In this document: positions 25,591-33,511 of the stretch, piece by piece
Layout: the number at the start of each line of letters is the position of its first letter
Numbering within the stretch: position 1 is the stretch's first letter
The notes under the pieces: model-generated
Database searches by the model: none
Seen by the model: only the letters and a program-made list of their open reading frames with translations
What the model was told of the DNA's origin: nothing
Origin: Coriobacteriaceae bacterium
GTDB taxonomy: Bacteria > Actinomycetota > Coriobacteriia > Coriobacteriales > UMGS124
DNA: 47,274 bases
Direction of reading: 5' to 3'
Assembly: GCA_019421015.1 (NCBI GenBank)
Contig: JAHZGC010000031.1
Coordinates: 1-47,274, forward strand
Translations under genes and position numbers: made by a program

Positions 25591-25935
25591 ATGCGCAGGT
25601 GGAGCGACCGGGAGGACGGCGAGCTTAGGGCGCTGGCCGACAGAGGTGCGACCATGGAGGAGGCGGCAGTCGCACTCTCCCGGTCGCTCGACGCCGTAAA
25701 AGGACACGCGCACAAGCTCGGCGTCCACTTCCACGGCCCCATGGGCAGAAAGCCCGGCAGCAAGGACAAGAGGCCGCGCAAAAGAGCAGACGGCATGTGG
25801 ACCAGGCGCAACGACCGCGACCTCGTGGAGTGCCTGGCGAGCGGGTGGAGCTACGAGGACACCGCGCTCGAGCTTGGCGTGACCGTGGCAGACGTGGAAG
25901 CCAGGGCGCGCGAGCTTAATGCCTCACTACTTTAA
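25591..25935 (+). CDS. small protein with two Myb/SANT-like HTH units
   Basis: The 114-residue product contains two similar helical units, RRWSDREDGELRALADRGAT (residues 2-21) with AVKGHAHKLGV, and TRRNDRDLVECLASGWSYE with DVEARARELN. They resemble SANT/GcrA-like DNA-binding repeats and are joined by a basic linker. It probably binds DNA and may regulate early genes. Confidence 0.7.
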   Translation: MRRWSDREDGELRALADRGATMEEAAVALSRSLDAVKGHAHKLGVHFHGPMGRKPGSKDKRPRKRADGMWTRRNDRDLVECLASGWSYEDTALELGVTVADVEARARELNASLL

Positions 25936-25947
25936 GGAGTAATGAAA

Positions 25948-26895
25948 ATGGACGAGAACGACAAGCCCGACGGCAGCACCGCCATGGAGCGGCTGGCGCG
26001 GGAGCTGATGGGAGCCGTGGTGAGCTGCGCGCCCACGGTCTGGTGCGGGGAGCACGGCATCGGAATCCACGGCACGAGGCCGGAACAAGACCGCGAGCAC
26101 GCCCGCGCCGACATAGAGCGCCGCATCGCCGACGCCCGCGCCGAGGACCTGTTCAAGGACGACTACATGGTGCGCGAGCTCAAGCGGATGACTGGCATGC
26201 ACCTCGACAAGGACAGGTGCACGACCTGCGGCGACGTAGACGAGATGGTGGACGCGGTCGAAGGCTGGAAGGCCAAGGCCGCCGAGCTGGACGCCCTGAG
26301 CGAGGCATGCCGCATCATGCCCGAGGGCATGCGTTGGCCGAGGTACGAGGACGGGGAGCCGGTGCGCATCGGGGACGAGTGCATCATAGCCGGCGAGACG
26401 AGGCCGATTACCTCAATCGAGTTCGACGCCAGTCAATTGCGAGTGAAATGCGGCAGCTTGGGTCGGATACGGGATTACGGCGCGCCGTTCAAGCGCCCCG
26501 CCCCCAAGGCCTTCGGCGCGGACGGCGTCGAGGTCAAGGTCGGCGACACGGTGTGGACGGACGACGGGCGAGAGTGGACCGTCATGAAAGCGGACCAAGG
26601 CTACTGCCGCGTGAGGGAAGCGAGTCCCGCCAGGGGATTCTTCATCGAGGAACGGTACATCTCGGCGGGCCTCCTCACCCACCAGCGCCCCGACAGCTGG
26701 GAGCGCCTGCACGAGGACGTGCGCAAGGACTACACAGCCTACTGGGGCTGCATCGGCTTCTGCTGCGACAAGTGCCCGGCCCTCGTGGACGGCAAGAAGC
26801 CGAACGAGCGCTATGACACGGCCGGATGCCACACGGCAGAGCAGATCGACCTCCTTGCCCGCGCCGAGCGACTGGCGGGGGTGCAAGGTGAATAG
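25948..26895 (+). CDS. phage protein with two KOW/SH3-like segments and a Cys cluster
   Basis: The 315-residue protein has two short beta segments of similar shape (EPVRIGDECIIAGETRPITS and VEVKVGDTVWTDDGREWTVM). A CxxC near residue 91 (CTTCGD) and a cysteine-rich stretch near residue 270 (GFCCDKCPAL) suggest metal binding. No family is recognised. The ATG at 25948 sits 8 bases after AAGGAG; the ATG at 25942 is too close to it. Confidence 0.7.
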   Translation: MDENDKPDGSTAMERLARELMGAVVSCAPTVWCGEHGIGIHGTRPEQDREHARADIERRIADARAEDLFKDDYMVRELKRMTGMHLDKDRCTTCGDVDEMVDAVEGWKAKAAELDALSEACRIMPEGMRWPRYEDGEPVRIGDECIIAGETRPITSIEFDASQLRVKCGSLGRIRDYGAPFKRPAPKAFGADGVEVKVGDTVWTDDGREWTVMKADQGYCRVREASPARGFFIEERYISAGLLTHQRPDSWERLHEDVRKDYTAYWGCIGFCCDKCPALVDGKKPNERYDTAGCHTAEQIDLLARAERLAGVQGE

Positions 26896-27085
26896 GGAAA
26901 TGGATGTGAATGGCCGCATGGCGCGCGTCTCCATCTCCGTGCGGTCGGGATGCTCTGAGGCGACGGTAAGAGTGGAGGTCAGCAACGACGGCGATAACAA
27001 GATCAACCTTGACGGCATTGGTCTTATCCGCGAGCTTGCGGCTGCCGTCGAGCGCCTGGCGGGGGTGAGCGCCGATGCCCGGTAA
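26888..27085 (+). CDS. small phage protein of unknown function
   Basis: A 65-residue frame starting with GTG at 26888 overlaps the previous gene by 8 bp and the next by 11 bp. GGGGGTG lies upstream. It has two beta strands followed by a helix (ELAAAVERLAGV). No function recognised. Confidence 0.55.
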   Translation: MNREMDVNGRMARVSISVRSGCSEATVRVEVSNDGDNKINLDGIGLIRELAAAVERLAGVSADAR

Positions 27086-27452
27086 GGAGATGCGTGACGC
27101 GGTCCCGGACCTGCTGCCGTGCCCGTTCTGCGGCGGCGATGCCCAGTTCGAGATGGAGAGAGACTGGGTCGTGCCGGGCGAGGTCATGGTGACGGCGTGG
27201 AAGGTTGAGTGCTCGCGGTGCTGGGCGTCGCCTAAGCCCAACAACTACGAGGGGTCTAAGGCGGTCGCCGCCGAGAGGTGGAACCGCCGCGCCGAGCGCA
27301 CTTGCCGCGACTTCGGCGGCGAGGAGGGCACCAACGGCGAGGGCTACGACTTCGCGTGCTCGCTGTGCGGGTACTGCTGCGACCTGCCGCAGCCCAACTT
27401 CTGCCCGAGCTGCGGGGCGACGGTGGAGGATGGAGGAGATGGCGATGAGTAG
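27075..27452 (+). CDS. Lar-like restriction alleviation protein
   Basis: The 125-residue protein begins with LLPCPFCGGDAQFE, the hallmark of the Lar restriction-alleviation family. A second zinc-ribbon follows (CSLCGYCC, CPSCG near the C-terminus). Lar of the Rac prophage reduces host type I restriction of phage DNA. Whether this two-ribbon form has the same role is unproven. Confidence 0.75.
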   Translation: MPGKEMRDAVPDLLPCPFCGGDAQFEMERDWVVPGEVMVTAWKVECSRCWASPKPNNYEGSKAVAAERWNRRAERTCRDFGGEEGTNGEGYDFACSLCGYCCDLPQPNFCPSCGATVEDGGDGDE

Positions 27453-27660
27453 CTGGAAGAGCGTGGACAAGTGCCCGCCACCTCTCGGAGAGACGGTCCT
27501 GCTGTGCGGCAGGTACGGCTTTATGTACGTAGGCCGGGCGTACGAGACGATCGACGGCGTGACCACGTACGAGGTGCCGAACTATCGGGGCAGCGTCCAG
27601 CCCATGTGGTGGTGCCCGATACCCTACTTCGACGGAGAGGACGGACGCGATGAGCGATGA
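27445..27660 (+). CDS. DUF551-family phage protein
   Basis: The 71-residue product matches DUF551: WKSVDKCPPPLGETVLLC near the start and a closing MWWCPIP. The ATG at 27445 has GGAGGA 7 bases upstream; two in-frame ATGs before it lie within the previous gene. Function unknown. Confidence 0.75.
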   Translation: MSSWKSVDKCPPPLGETVLLCGRYGFMYVGRAYETIDGVTTYEVPNYRGSVQPMWWCPIPYFDGEDGRDER

Positions 27661-27772
27661 GACCGGGCGCACGGAGGCCGTGCGCGACCCCGACATGGAC
27701 GGGCGATGCGAGCCTGTGGACAAGTGCCCGTGGTGCGGGCGTGATCTTGGCAAGAAGGGGGGCGGCGAATGA
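27650..27772 (+). CDS. 40-residue single-zinc-knuckle protein
   Basis: This short frame, ATG at 27650 to TGA at 27772, encodes an acidic N-terminus and a closing KCPWCGRDLGKK zinc knuckle. GGAGAGGA precedes it. It overlaps the genes on both sides (11 and 4 bp), as expected of a true member of this operon. Confidence 0.6.
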   Translation: MSDETGRTEAVRDPDMDGRCEPVDKCPWCGRDLGKKGGGE

Positions 27773-27969
27773 GCGTAAAGCGCTTCTGCGACCGCTGCGG
27801 CCGCGAGATAGGCGATGCCGGGGAGTACGCGAGGGTCGAGGTGCACGACACCTTCGTGGGAGACCCTGCGTACAAGCTCCTACGAACGCACAGCAACGAC
27901 GAGCTGTGCACGATGTGCCGCAAGGCGCTCGACGAATGGTTCAAGGCGGGGAAGGGTGGGGTCGAATGA
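27769..27969 (+). CDS. small zinc-ribbon protein
   Basis: The 66-residue product has CDRCGREI near the start and CTMCRKALDEWF near the end, forming a likely four-cysteine zinc site. It overlaps neighbours by 4 bp on each side (ATGA). Function unknown. Confidence 0.7.
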   Translation: MSVKRFCDRCGREIGDAGEYARVEVHDTFVGDPAYKLLRTHSNDELCTMCRKALDEWFKAGKGGVE

Positions 27970-28166
27970 CCGCCGTGCTGCTTCTGACCAGGGCCGCGGG
28001 TTTTCTGGCCCTGGTCGCCGCGATAGCCGGGGCGGTGTGGCTGGTCGCGAGGCTCGCGTCCAAGGCGCTGCGCAAGGTGTCCGAGTGCCACGACGTCGAG
28101 CGCCTGGACGAGGCCGAGATCCTCGCGCGAAAGTACGAAAAGGAATCCAAGAAAGGAGACCGCTAA
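27966..28166 (+). CDS. small single-helix membrane protein
   Basis: The 66-residue product has one membrane helix at about 4-30 (LLLTRAAGFLALVAAIAGAVWLV), then a charged cytoplasmic tail (EILARKYEKESKKG). It precedes the SPFH lipoprotein gene with the stop and start sharing one base (TAATG), suggesting translational coupling and perhaps a common membrane function. Confidence 0.65.
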   Translation: MTAVLLLTRAAGFLALVAAIAGAVWLVARLASKALRKVSECHDVERLDEAEILARKYEKESKKGDR

Positions 28167-29020
28167 TGAAAAAGTCCGCTTCGCTGGTCCTCGCCGGTGC
28201 GCTCCTTAGCGCCGCCTGCTTCACCACCGGTTGCACGCCCGGCTTCTATTCCCAGGACGTCGGAGAGGTCTCGGTCGTTCGAGGGATGGGCGGCACGGTC
28301 AACGGGTCGGAGTCGAACCCCGGGTTCCACCTCTCCTCGCCCTTCGACGACATCATCACCTACTCGACCAGGAACAACGTCATATCCTTCATGGGAGACG
28401 AGGCCGAGAACTACAACGACGGAAACGCCACAGGACCGAAGGTCAGCTGCAACGACGCGTCGGGAACCTCGTTCGAAGCGGACGTCCAGGTCAACTACAG
28501 CCTGGACCCGAGCTACGCCGAGCAACTCTACATCGACTACGGCACGCAGGAGAATCACGCCCAGTACGTGGTCGCCGTTGACGTGCGCAGCGTGACCAGA
28601 GAGGTCGCCGGCAAGATGCAGACCCTGGCCCTGCTCACCGACCGAGGGAGCTTCACGTCCTCGCTCCAGGAGGCCCTGGCGCAGAAGTGGGACGGCAAGG
28701 GCATCGTGATCGAGCAGGTCAGCGTGCAGGGAATCAGGTACCCCCAGTCGATAACGGACCGATACGCCGAGGCCCAGGCGTCGGAGATCATGAAGGCGAA
28801 GGCGCTCAACGAGCAGGAGTCCCGGAAGGTAGAGGCCGAGACCCGCGTCATAGAGGCCCAGGGCGTCGCAGAGGCCAACCGCGTGCTCGCCGAGAGCCTG
28901 TCGGACGAGGTGCTGCGCCAGAACTACATCGACGCGCTCAGGGAGATAGGGGCCTCGGGCAACCTCGTGGTGGTGCCCGACGGCTCGCAGCCCGTGGTCG
29001 TGGCGGGTGGTGCCGAGTGA
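28166..29020 (+). CDS. SPFH/Band-7 domain lipoprotein
   Basis: The 284-residue protein has a lipoprotein signal with lipobox TTGC (Cys23) and then an SPFH (prohibitin/stomatin-like) domain at about 32-200. A long coiled coil with the alternating A/E pattern typical of the family follows (KALNEQESRKVEAETRVIEA, then AEANRVLAESLS). SPFH proteins form rings at membranes. It lies in the early operon, coupled to a small membrane protein upstream and to a MazG-like gene downstream by a 4-bp overlap. A phage-encoded lipoprotein form is unusual. Roles could be surface exclusion or protection of the host membrane during infection. The ATG follows GAAAGGAG. Confidence 0.82.
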   Translation: MKKSASLVLAGALLSAACFTTGCTPGFYSQDVGEVSVVRGMGGTVNGSESNPGFHLSSPFDDIITYSTRNNVISFMGDEAENYNDGNATGPKVSCNDASGTSFEADVQVNYSLDPSYAEQLYIDYGTQENHAQYVVAVDVRSVTREVAGKMQTLALLTDRGSFTSSLQEALAQKWDGKGIVIEQVSVQGIRYPQSITDRYAEAQASEIMKAKALNEQESRKVEAETRVIEAQGVAEANRVLAESLSDEVLRQNYIDALREIGASGNLVVVPDGSQPVVVAGGAE

Positions 29021-29352
29021 GCGTCTGGGAGACGAGCCCGCACGGGGTCTTCCCGATATTCGACGACGTGAGGACCTACCCGCCCGAGGACGAGGCCGAC
29101 GCCATGCAGCTCAAGGAGCAGGCCCGCAAGGTACACGAGGAGGCGGGCGAGCTCATGGTGGCCGCGTGCGACTACGTCAAGGCTCACGGCACAAAGGCCG
29201 AGGAGGATGCACGCTCCAGGATGCTCGAGGAGCTGGCAGACCTCATGCAGGCGATGACCAACTTCGCCTACGCCTTTTGCGTCACCGAAGAGGAGCTGGG
29301 GCACGCGGCCTGGGGGTGCTGGGACCGCAACGCCGAGCGCGGCAGGTACTGA
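29017..29352 (+). CDS. MazG-like nucleotide pyrophosphohydrolase
   Basis: The 111-residue protein carries the all-helical MazG fold signature: EEAGELMVAA and EELADLMQAM supply the ExxE and ExxD metal-binding pattern. Such enzymes hydrolyse nucleoside triphosphates or ppGpp-like alarmones, and phage copies may shape nucleotide pools. The GTG overlaps the SPFH stop (GTGA). Confidence 0.8.
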   Translation: MSVWETSPHGVFPIFDDVRTYPPEDEADAMQLKEQARKVHEEAGELMVAACDYVKAHGTKAEEDARSRMLEELADLMQAMTNFAYAFCVTEEELGHAAWGCWDRNAERGRY

Positions 29353-29379
29353 CCGCCGCCGACATGGCTAGGACTGACG

Positions 29380-29407
29380 GGGCGCCCCTTCGGGGGCGTC
29401 CTTTTTT
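29380..29407 (+). terminator. intrinsic terminator with TTCG tetraloop
   Basis: A 9-bp stem with one G-U (GGGCGCCCC at 29380-29388, GGGGCGTCC at 29393-29401) is closed by a TTCG loop and followed by six T. It splits the early operon from the helicase-primase gene, which begins only 15 bp later, so readthrough or antitermination is implied. Confidence 0.9.
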
Positions 29408-29421
29408 AGGGAAGGGGGATC

Positions 29422-31584
29422 ATGGCGGGATACGACCTGATGTCGTGCCTCAGGTCCATCGACCCTGGCGAGTGCTCGTACCAGGAGTGGGTCGAGGTGG
29501 GCATGGCGCTCCATGCCGAAGGCTACGGCGTCGATGCGTGGGACGAGTGGAGCGCGCAGGACGCCCCGCGCTACCACCAGGGCGAGTGCGAGCGCAAGTG
29601 GGCGGGCTTCGGCGGCTCGGCGTCGAGCGTCAAGGGCGGCACCATCGTGGACATGGCCAGGCGCAGGGGCTGGCAGCCGAGCACGGAGCCCGACGAGGTG
29701 CAGGGTTGGGGCACCATCACCGTGGAGGACGTGAGGCCGATAGACGTGGGGTTCATAGAGCCGAGGGCCGTCGTGCCGCCCGAGGAGTGGCACCCCGGCA
29801 GGCAGCTCTCCCGCTACGTGGAGGTGCTTTTCAGAAGCGGCGAGCGCGTGGGCATCACCTGCGGCAGCTACGTGGACGACGACGGCAAGCACAAGCCCGT
29901 GGGCGGCGTCACCATGGAGCGCGACTACCTGCTCTCCGAGCTCGAGAAGTGGGGCGACGAGCTGCCCAAGGCCGTGGGGGAATACGACAGGGACGCAGGG
30001 GCGTGGGTGTGCTTCAACCCGCTCGACGGCGATGGGCGCGGAAACAAGAACGTCACCGCCTACCGCTACGCGCTCGTGGAGTCCGACAGCGTGCCCAAGG
30101 ACAGGCAGCGCGGCATGATAGAGGCGCTGGGCCTGCCCGTCGCTGCGCTGGTGGACTCCGGCGGAAAGTCCGTCCACGCCATCGTGCGCGTGGACGCCCC
30201 CGACCTCGAGGAGTACAGGAAGCGCGTCAACCTGCTCTACGAGTACTGCGCCAAGAAGGGCTTCGAGGTCGACACCCAGAACAAGAACCCGAGCCGCCTG
30301 TCGCGCATGCCTGGAGCCGTGCGGGGCGAGGGCAAGCAGTGGCTCGTGGCCGTCGACGCGCACCCCAAGCCCTGGCGCGAGTGGGTCGAGGAGGTGGCCG
30401 AGGAGGCCGACGGCATGCCGGGCTCAGAGAGCCTGGCCGAGGTGTTCGCCGACATGCCGCCCAAGGCCCCCGAGCTGATACGCGGCGTCCTTCGACAGGG
30501 CCACAAGATGCTCGTCGTGGGGCCCAGCAAGGCCGGCAAGAGCTTCGCGCTCATCGAGCTGTGCGCGGCTGTTGCGAGCGGGACGAGCTGGTTCGGCAAG
30601 AGGTGCGCGCAGGGCCCCGTGCTCTACGTCAACCTCGAGATAGACCGCCCCAGCTGCATAGACCGATTCGCAAAGGTGTTCGACGCCCTGGGCGTGAGCC
30701 GCAACTACGCGGGCTACGTCGAGGTGTGGAACCTGCGCGGCAAGAGCCTCACGCTCGACCGCCTGGCACCGCGCATCGTGCGCAGGGCGTCCAAGATGGC
30801 GTCGCCGCCCATCGCCATAGTCATCGACCCCATATACAAGGTCATGACCGGCGACGAGAACTCGGCGAGCGACATGGGCGCGTTCTGCAACCTGTTCGAC
30901 TACATCGCGAGGGAGACCGGCGCGGCCGTGATCTACTGCCACCACCAGAGCAAGGGCGCGCAGGGCTTCAAGACCGCCATGGACCGCGCCAGCGGGAGCG
31001 GCGTGTTCGCCCGCGACCCCGACGCCATGCTCGACGTGTCGGAGCTGGTTCTGGACGAGGACGGCGAGCAGATGCCCGAGGCCGACGGAACCCCCTTCGA
31101 GGCGACGTGGATCACGCGCGAGTTCAGGCCGCCCGCCACCCAGAAGGTGTGGTTCCGCTACCCCGTGCACGTGATCGACGAGAGCGGCGCGCTCGACAGG
31201 GCCGGCGTAGCCGGGAGCGCCAAGGCGCAGAGCGAGGCCAAGAAGCGCGAGAAGCGCAGGCGCAGGCAGGACGACATGCTCGTGAAGTCCAAGGTCAACT
31301 CCGCCGTGCTCAGGGCACTCGCCGGCGAGTACGCAGGCGTAGAGGTGGTAAAGCGAGAGGACGTCATAGGCTACGTCGCCGACGCCATAGGAGACGCCAT
31401 GGACGATTACAACTACGACGACTTCTTCAACGCGAGGAACAGGTTCGCCGCGTTCAGGTATGTGAGAATAGCCGGGAACGAGTTCGGCCTGGTGCCGTGC
31501 CGCAACCCGCAAGCTTTATTCTTTGATGATACCGATTTAGAGGTTTATCAGAACATGTGTACTAGTGGCGGGACGCCTATATAA
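29422..31584 (+). CDS. PriCT-2 / RepA-like AAA_25 replication helicase-primase protein
   Basis: The 720-residue protein opens with a PriCT-2-like module (WVEVGMALHAEGYGVDAWDEW, CERKWAGF). A central region follows with RGMIEALGLPVAALVDSGGK and the NKNPSRLSRMPGAVR motif, typical of archaeo-eukaryotic-type primase-polymerases. A RecA-like AAA_25 helicase domain then has Walker A VVGPSKAGKSF near residue 365 and Walker B IAIVIDPIY near 470. It likely initiates phage DNA replication. The last ~30 residues and codons are AT-rich relative to the rest. GGAAGGGGG lies upstream of the ATG. Confidence 0.88.
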   Translation: MAGYDLMSCLRSIDPGECSYQEWVEVGMALHAEGYGVDAWDEWSAQDAPRYHQGECERKWAGFGGSASSVKGGTIVDMARRRGWQPSTEPDEVQGWGTITVEDVRPIDVGFIEPRAVVPPEEWHPGRQLSRYVEVLFRSGERVGITCGSYVDDDGKHKPVGGVTMERDYLLSELEKWGDELPKAVGEYDRDAGAWVCFNPLDGDGRGNKNVTAYRYALVESDSVPKDRQRGMIEALGLPVAALVDSGGKSVHAIVRVDAPDLEEYRKRVNLLYEYCAKKGFEVDTQNKNPSRLSRMPGAVRGEGKQWLVAVDAHPKPWREWVEEVAEEADGMPGSESLAEVFADMPPKAPELIRGVLRQGHKMLVVGPSKAGKSFALIELCAAVASGTSWFGKRCAQGPVLYVNLEIDRPSCIDRFAKVFDALGVSRNYAGYVEVWNLRGKSLTLDRLAPRIVRRASKMASPPIAIVIDPIYKVMTGDENSASDMGAFCNLFDYIARETGAAVIYCHHQSKGAQGFKTAMDRASGSGVFARDPDAMLDVSELVLDEDGEQMPEADGTPFEATWITREFRPPATQKVWFRYPVHVIDESGALDRAGVAGSAKAQSEAKKREKRRRRQDDMLVKSKVNSAVLRALAGEYAGVEVVKREDVIGYVADAIGDAMDDYNYDDFFNARNRFAAFRYVRIAGNEFGLVPCRNPQALFFDDTDLEVYQNMCTSGGTPI

Positions 31585-31656
31585 ATATAGGCTACGCCAC
31601 CACCTGACCAGAAGGAAGTGGCAGGGCTATAAGAGCGCTCTAGCGCGCGCTCTTAT
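31575..31656. repeat. two inverted repeats, possible replication origin or terminator
   Basis: The AT-rich palindrome GCCTATATAAATATAGGC (31575-31592; 8-bp arms, 2-nt centre) covers the stop of the replication gene. A second inverted repeat has ATAAGAGCGC (31629-31638) and GCGCTCTTAT (31647-31656). The remaining 31657-31740 stretch holds a weaker CCACCA/TGGTG repeat. AT-rich DNA beside a replication initiator suggests an origin; the second hairpin could instead be a terminator. Confidence 0.55.
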
Positions 31657-31740
31657 TGCGCCTGGGACGCACCGCCCTCCACCACCCTCTGGTGTCACCG
31701 GACAAAATCAAAAACACAACTTCATAGCGAGGGAGAACGC

Positions 31741-31935
31741 ATGGGAGAACGAGACCTGATGCGCGAGCTGATGGAGGCGCACGCGCGCCTGCGCTACGCC
31801 GTGGCCGAGGCCGACAGCAAGACGTCGCTGGGGCTGCCAAAGATCGTGGCCGCCATGGCCAAGGAGGAGCGCGCCATGGGCAGGCTGCGGGCGGCGCTGG
31901 ACGCGAGGGGCGAGGGGGCGGCCATTGACGGCTAG
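31741..31935 (+). CDS. small helical phage protein
   Basis: The 64-residue product is charged and mostly helical (LMRELMEAHARLRYAVAEAD) with no family I recognise. GAGGGAGA precedes the ATG. It overlaps the late-regulator gene by 11 bp. Confidence 0.6.
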   Translation: MGERDLMRELMEAHARLRYAVAEADSKTSLGLPKIVAAMAKEERAMGRLRAALDARGEGAAIDG

Positions 31936-32353
31936 GGAGTACTTCGAGGACGTCGCCCGGGCCGTGCGCGAGCACCGCGACGCCGAGCTGCTGCTCGAGT
32001 TCGGGCCGGAGTCGGGCCCTGACGGCTGCGGAGGGGCGGACCCAAGCGCCGGGGGCCCCGTGGTGTCGCGCTTCGCGAGCGACGAGCGGGCACGCGAGGT
32101 GATGCGCGCGACCGAGGAGACGATCGGCGAGGCGCTGCGCCGCATCGAGGAGCTGCGCCGGGTGTTCAGCCGCAAGGCCGACGCCGTGGAGCTGCGCTAC
32201 GTGGGCCTGATGAGCTGGCCGCAGGTGGCGTCGGAGCTTGGGGTGACCGACAGGACCGCCCGCACGTGGTGCGCCCAGATGTTCGACTGGGTGGACTCCC
32301 TGGGGTGGGCGCGGCTGCGCGACGGGCGAGGAATCGCGGAAGACACTATTTAA
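31925..32353 (+). CDS. putative late-gene regulator (sigma-region-4/ArpU-like HTH)
   Basis: The 142-residue protein has a helical N-terminal half and a C-terminal helix-turn-helix (SWPQVASELGVTDRTARTWC) resembling sigma-70 region 4 and ArpU/RinA-type late regulators. Position just ahead of the HNH-terminase block supports this. The start is TTG at 31925, with GAGGGGG upstream. It is followed by a terminator-like hairpin. Confidence 0.72.
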   Translation: MTAREYFEDVARAVREHRDAELLLEFGPESGPDGCGGADPSAGGPVVSRFASDERAREVMRATEETIGEALRRIEELRRVFSRKADAVELRYVGLMSWPQVASELGVTDRTARTWCAQMFDWVDSLGWARLRDGRGIAEDTI

Positions 32354-32421
32354 CGGCACTTGTGGAGCAGATTTCCGCCCCATGTGCTAAACTGTGTACC
32401 GTGTTTTATTAGGTACGAAGC

Positions 32422-32453
32422 AAGCCCCGCAGTCGAAAGCTGTGGGGCTTTTT
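32422..32453 (+). terminator. intrinsic terminator upstream of the late genes
   Basis: AAGCCCCGCAG (32422-32432) pairs with CTGTGGGGCTT (32440-32450) over a 7-nt loop and leads into a run of five T. An extended -10-like TGTGCTAAACT lies at 32383-32393, so a short transcript may start and end in this gap. Confidence 0.88.
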
Positions 32454-32511
32454 ACGTTGCGTCCGAGGGCCGTCCCAGACCGGGGCGGCTCTTTTCGTTA
32501 GGAGGAAGAGC

Positions 32512-32799
32512 ATGGCAGAGGCAAAGGCGACCCAGACCGTCACCCTGGCGATGAGCGAGACCGAGGCGCAGCTGCTGTGCATCGCGGCCGCCAAGTTCGC
32601 GGTGCCCCAGCGCGGAAACCTCGCGAGCCGGGCGGCCCTGGAGGCGATCGCCGCCAACGCGGCCTGCCTCACCCAGGCCACCCGCGACCAGATCGCCGCC
32701 GACATGGACTCCCAGACCTACACCAGCGGCGACCCCTGGACCGACATGGACTCGGCCTACTACGCCGCCATGGCCCAGCGCCTGCGCTCCGCGTCCTAG
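32512..32799 (+). CDS. small phage protein of unknown function
   Basis: The 95-residue product has a strong TAGGAGGAAG upstream. It is Ala-rich and helical (TEAQLLCIAAAKFAV), ending with a Tyr/Asp-rich stretch. No family recognised; located before the HNH-terminase block. Confidence 0.68.
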   Translation: MAEAKATQTVTLAMSETEAQLLCIAAAKFAVPQRGNLASRAALEAIAANAACLTQATRDQIAADMDSQTYTSGDPWTDMDSAYYAAMAQRLRSAS

Positions 32800-32927
32800 C
32801 GGGGGACCGGCGCCATCGGGACCTGGGGTGTGCCGGTGTGGGGGCTCCCGCTGAAAGGCACCCCCCGCCCCGTGGCGCCCGCAGCGCGCCGGGGCGCGAC
32901 GACGCCGACGGGAAGGAGGCCGCCGAG

Positions 32928-33278
32928 TTGGGCAACCCGAGGTACGCGAACGGCGCGCGCCGCAACGGGCTGCGCGCGTGGCTGAAGGCGCAGGGGCTGC
33001 CGTGCGCGATCTGCGGGCAGCCCATCGACTACTCGCTCGAATGGTGGGTCGACCCCGCCGACGGCCGGCGCAAGCGCCACCCCCTGAGCTTCGAGGTGGA
33101 CGAGGTCGTGCCCGTCTCCCGGGGCGGCGACCCGCTCTCCCGCTCCAACGTGCAGCCCGCCCACCGCATCTGCAACCAGAGGCGCGGCAACAAGCCGATG
33201 CAGCCGACGCCCCGGGCCCGACCCGCCACGGGCGCGCCGGGCGGGCCGGGCCGCGACGCGACGAGCAGGAGCTGGTGA
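32928..33278 (+). CDS. HNH endonuclease
   Basis: The 116-residue protein has CAICGQ and the HNH core FEVDEVVPVSRGGD, then SNVQPAHRICNQRRGN. The first motif has Asp-Glu where many HNH enzymes have Asp-His, a variant also seen in phage HNH proteins. Phage HNH enzymes next to terminase genes assist genome-end cutting during packaging. The TTG at 32928 has AAGGAGG 8 bases upstream; no better start is visible. Confidence 0.85.
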   Translation: MGNPRYANGARRNGLRAWLKAQGLPCAICGQPIDYSLEWWVDPADGRRKRHPLSFEVDEVVPVSRGGDPLSRSNVQPAHRICNQRRGNKPMQPTPRARPATGAPGGPGRDATSRSW

Positions 33279-33428
33279 TCGCGTCCAGGCGTGCCCGAGG
33301 GCCGAGGCCGCAAGGCGAGGACTCCCCGACCCCCAGCGCCCGGAGCGCGCGACGTAACGAACGCGCGTTTGCATCAAAGCGCTGCCGAGAGCGCGGCGGG
33401 GGGCGGTGCGAGCGGGGCGGGCGCGCGA

Positions 33429-33460
33429 GGGCGGGGGGCGGCCCCTCCCCTGCCCCGCCC
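33429..33460. repeat. GC-rich inverted repeat in the HNH-terminase gap, candidate cos region
   Basis: GGGCGGGG (33429-33436) and CCCCGCCC (33453-33460) form a perfect 8-bp inverted repeat over 16 nt, in an extremely GC-rich 233-bp gap (33279-33511) without a credible gene. HK97-type cos sites often lie between the HNH and small terminase genes. Assignment is positional only. Confidence 0.4.
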
Positions 33461-33511
33461 AGCGACCCGCCGCCCTTAGCGCCGATTTCCCCCCGGAAAG
33501 GAAAGGTGAAG

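Noticed and set aside
33291..33479. 62-codon frame in the HNH-terminase gap
   Set aside because: Composition is Pro/Arg/Ala/Gly only, without start signal; the gap is better read as non-coding.
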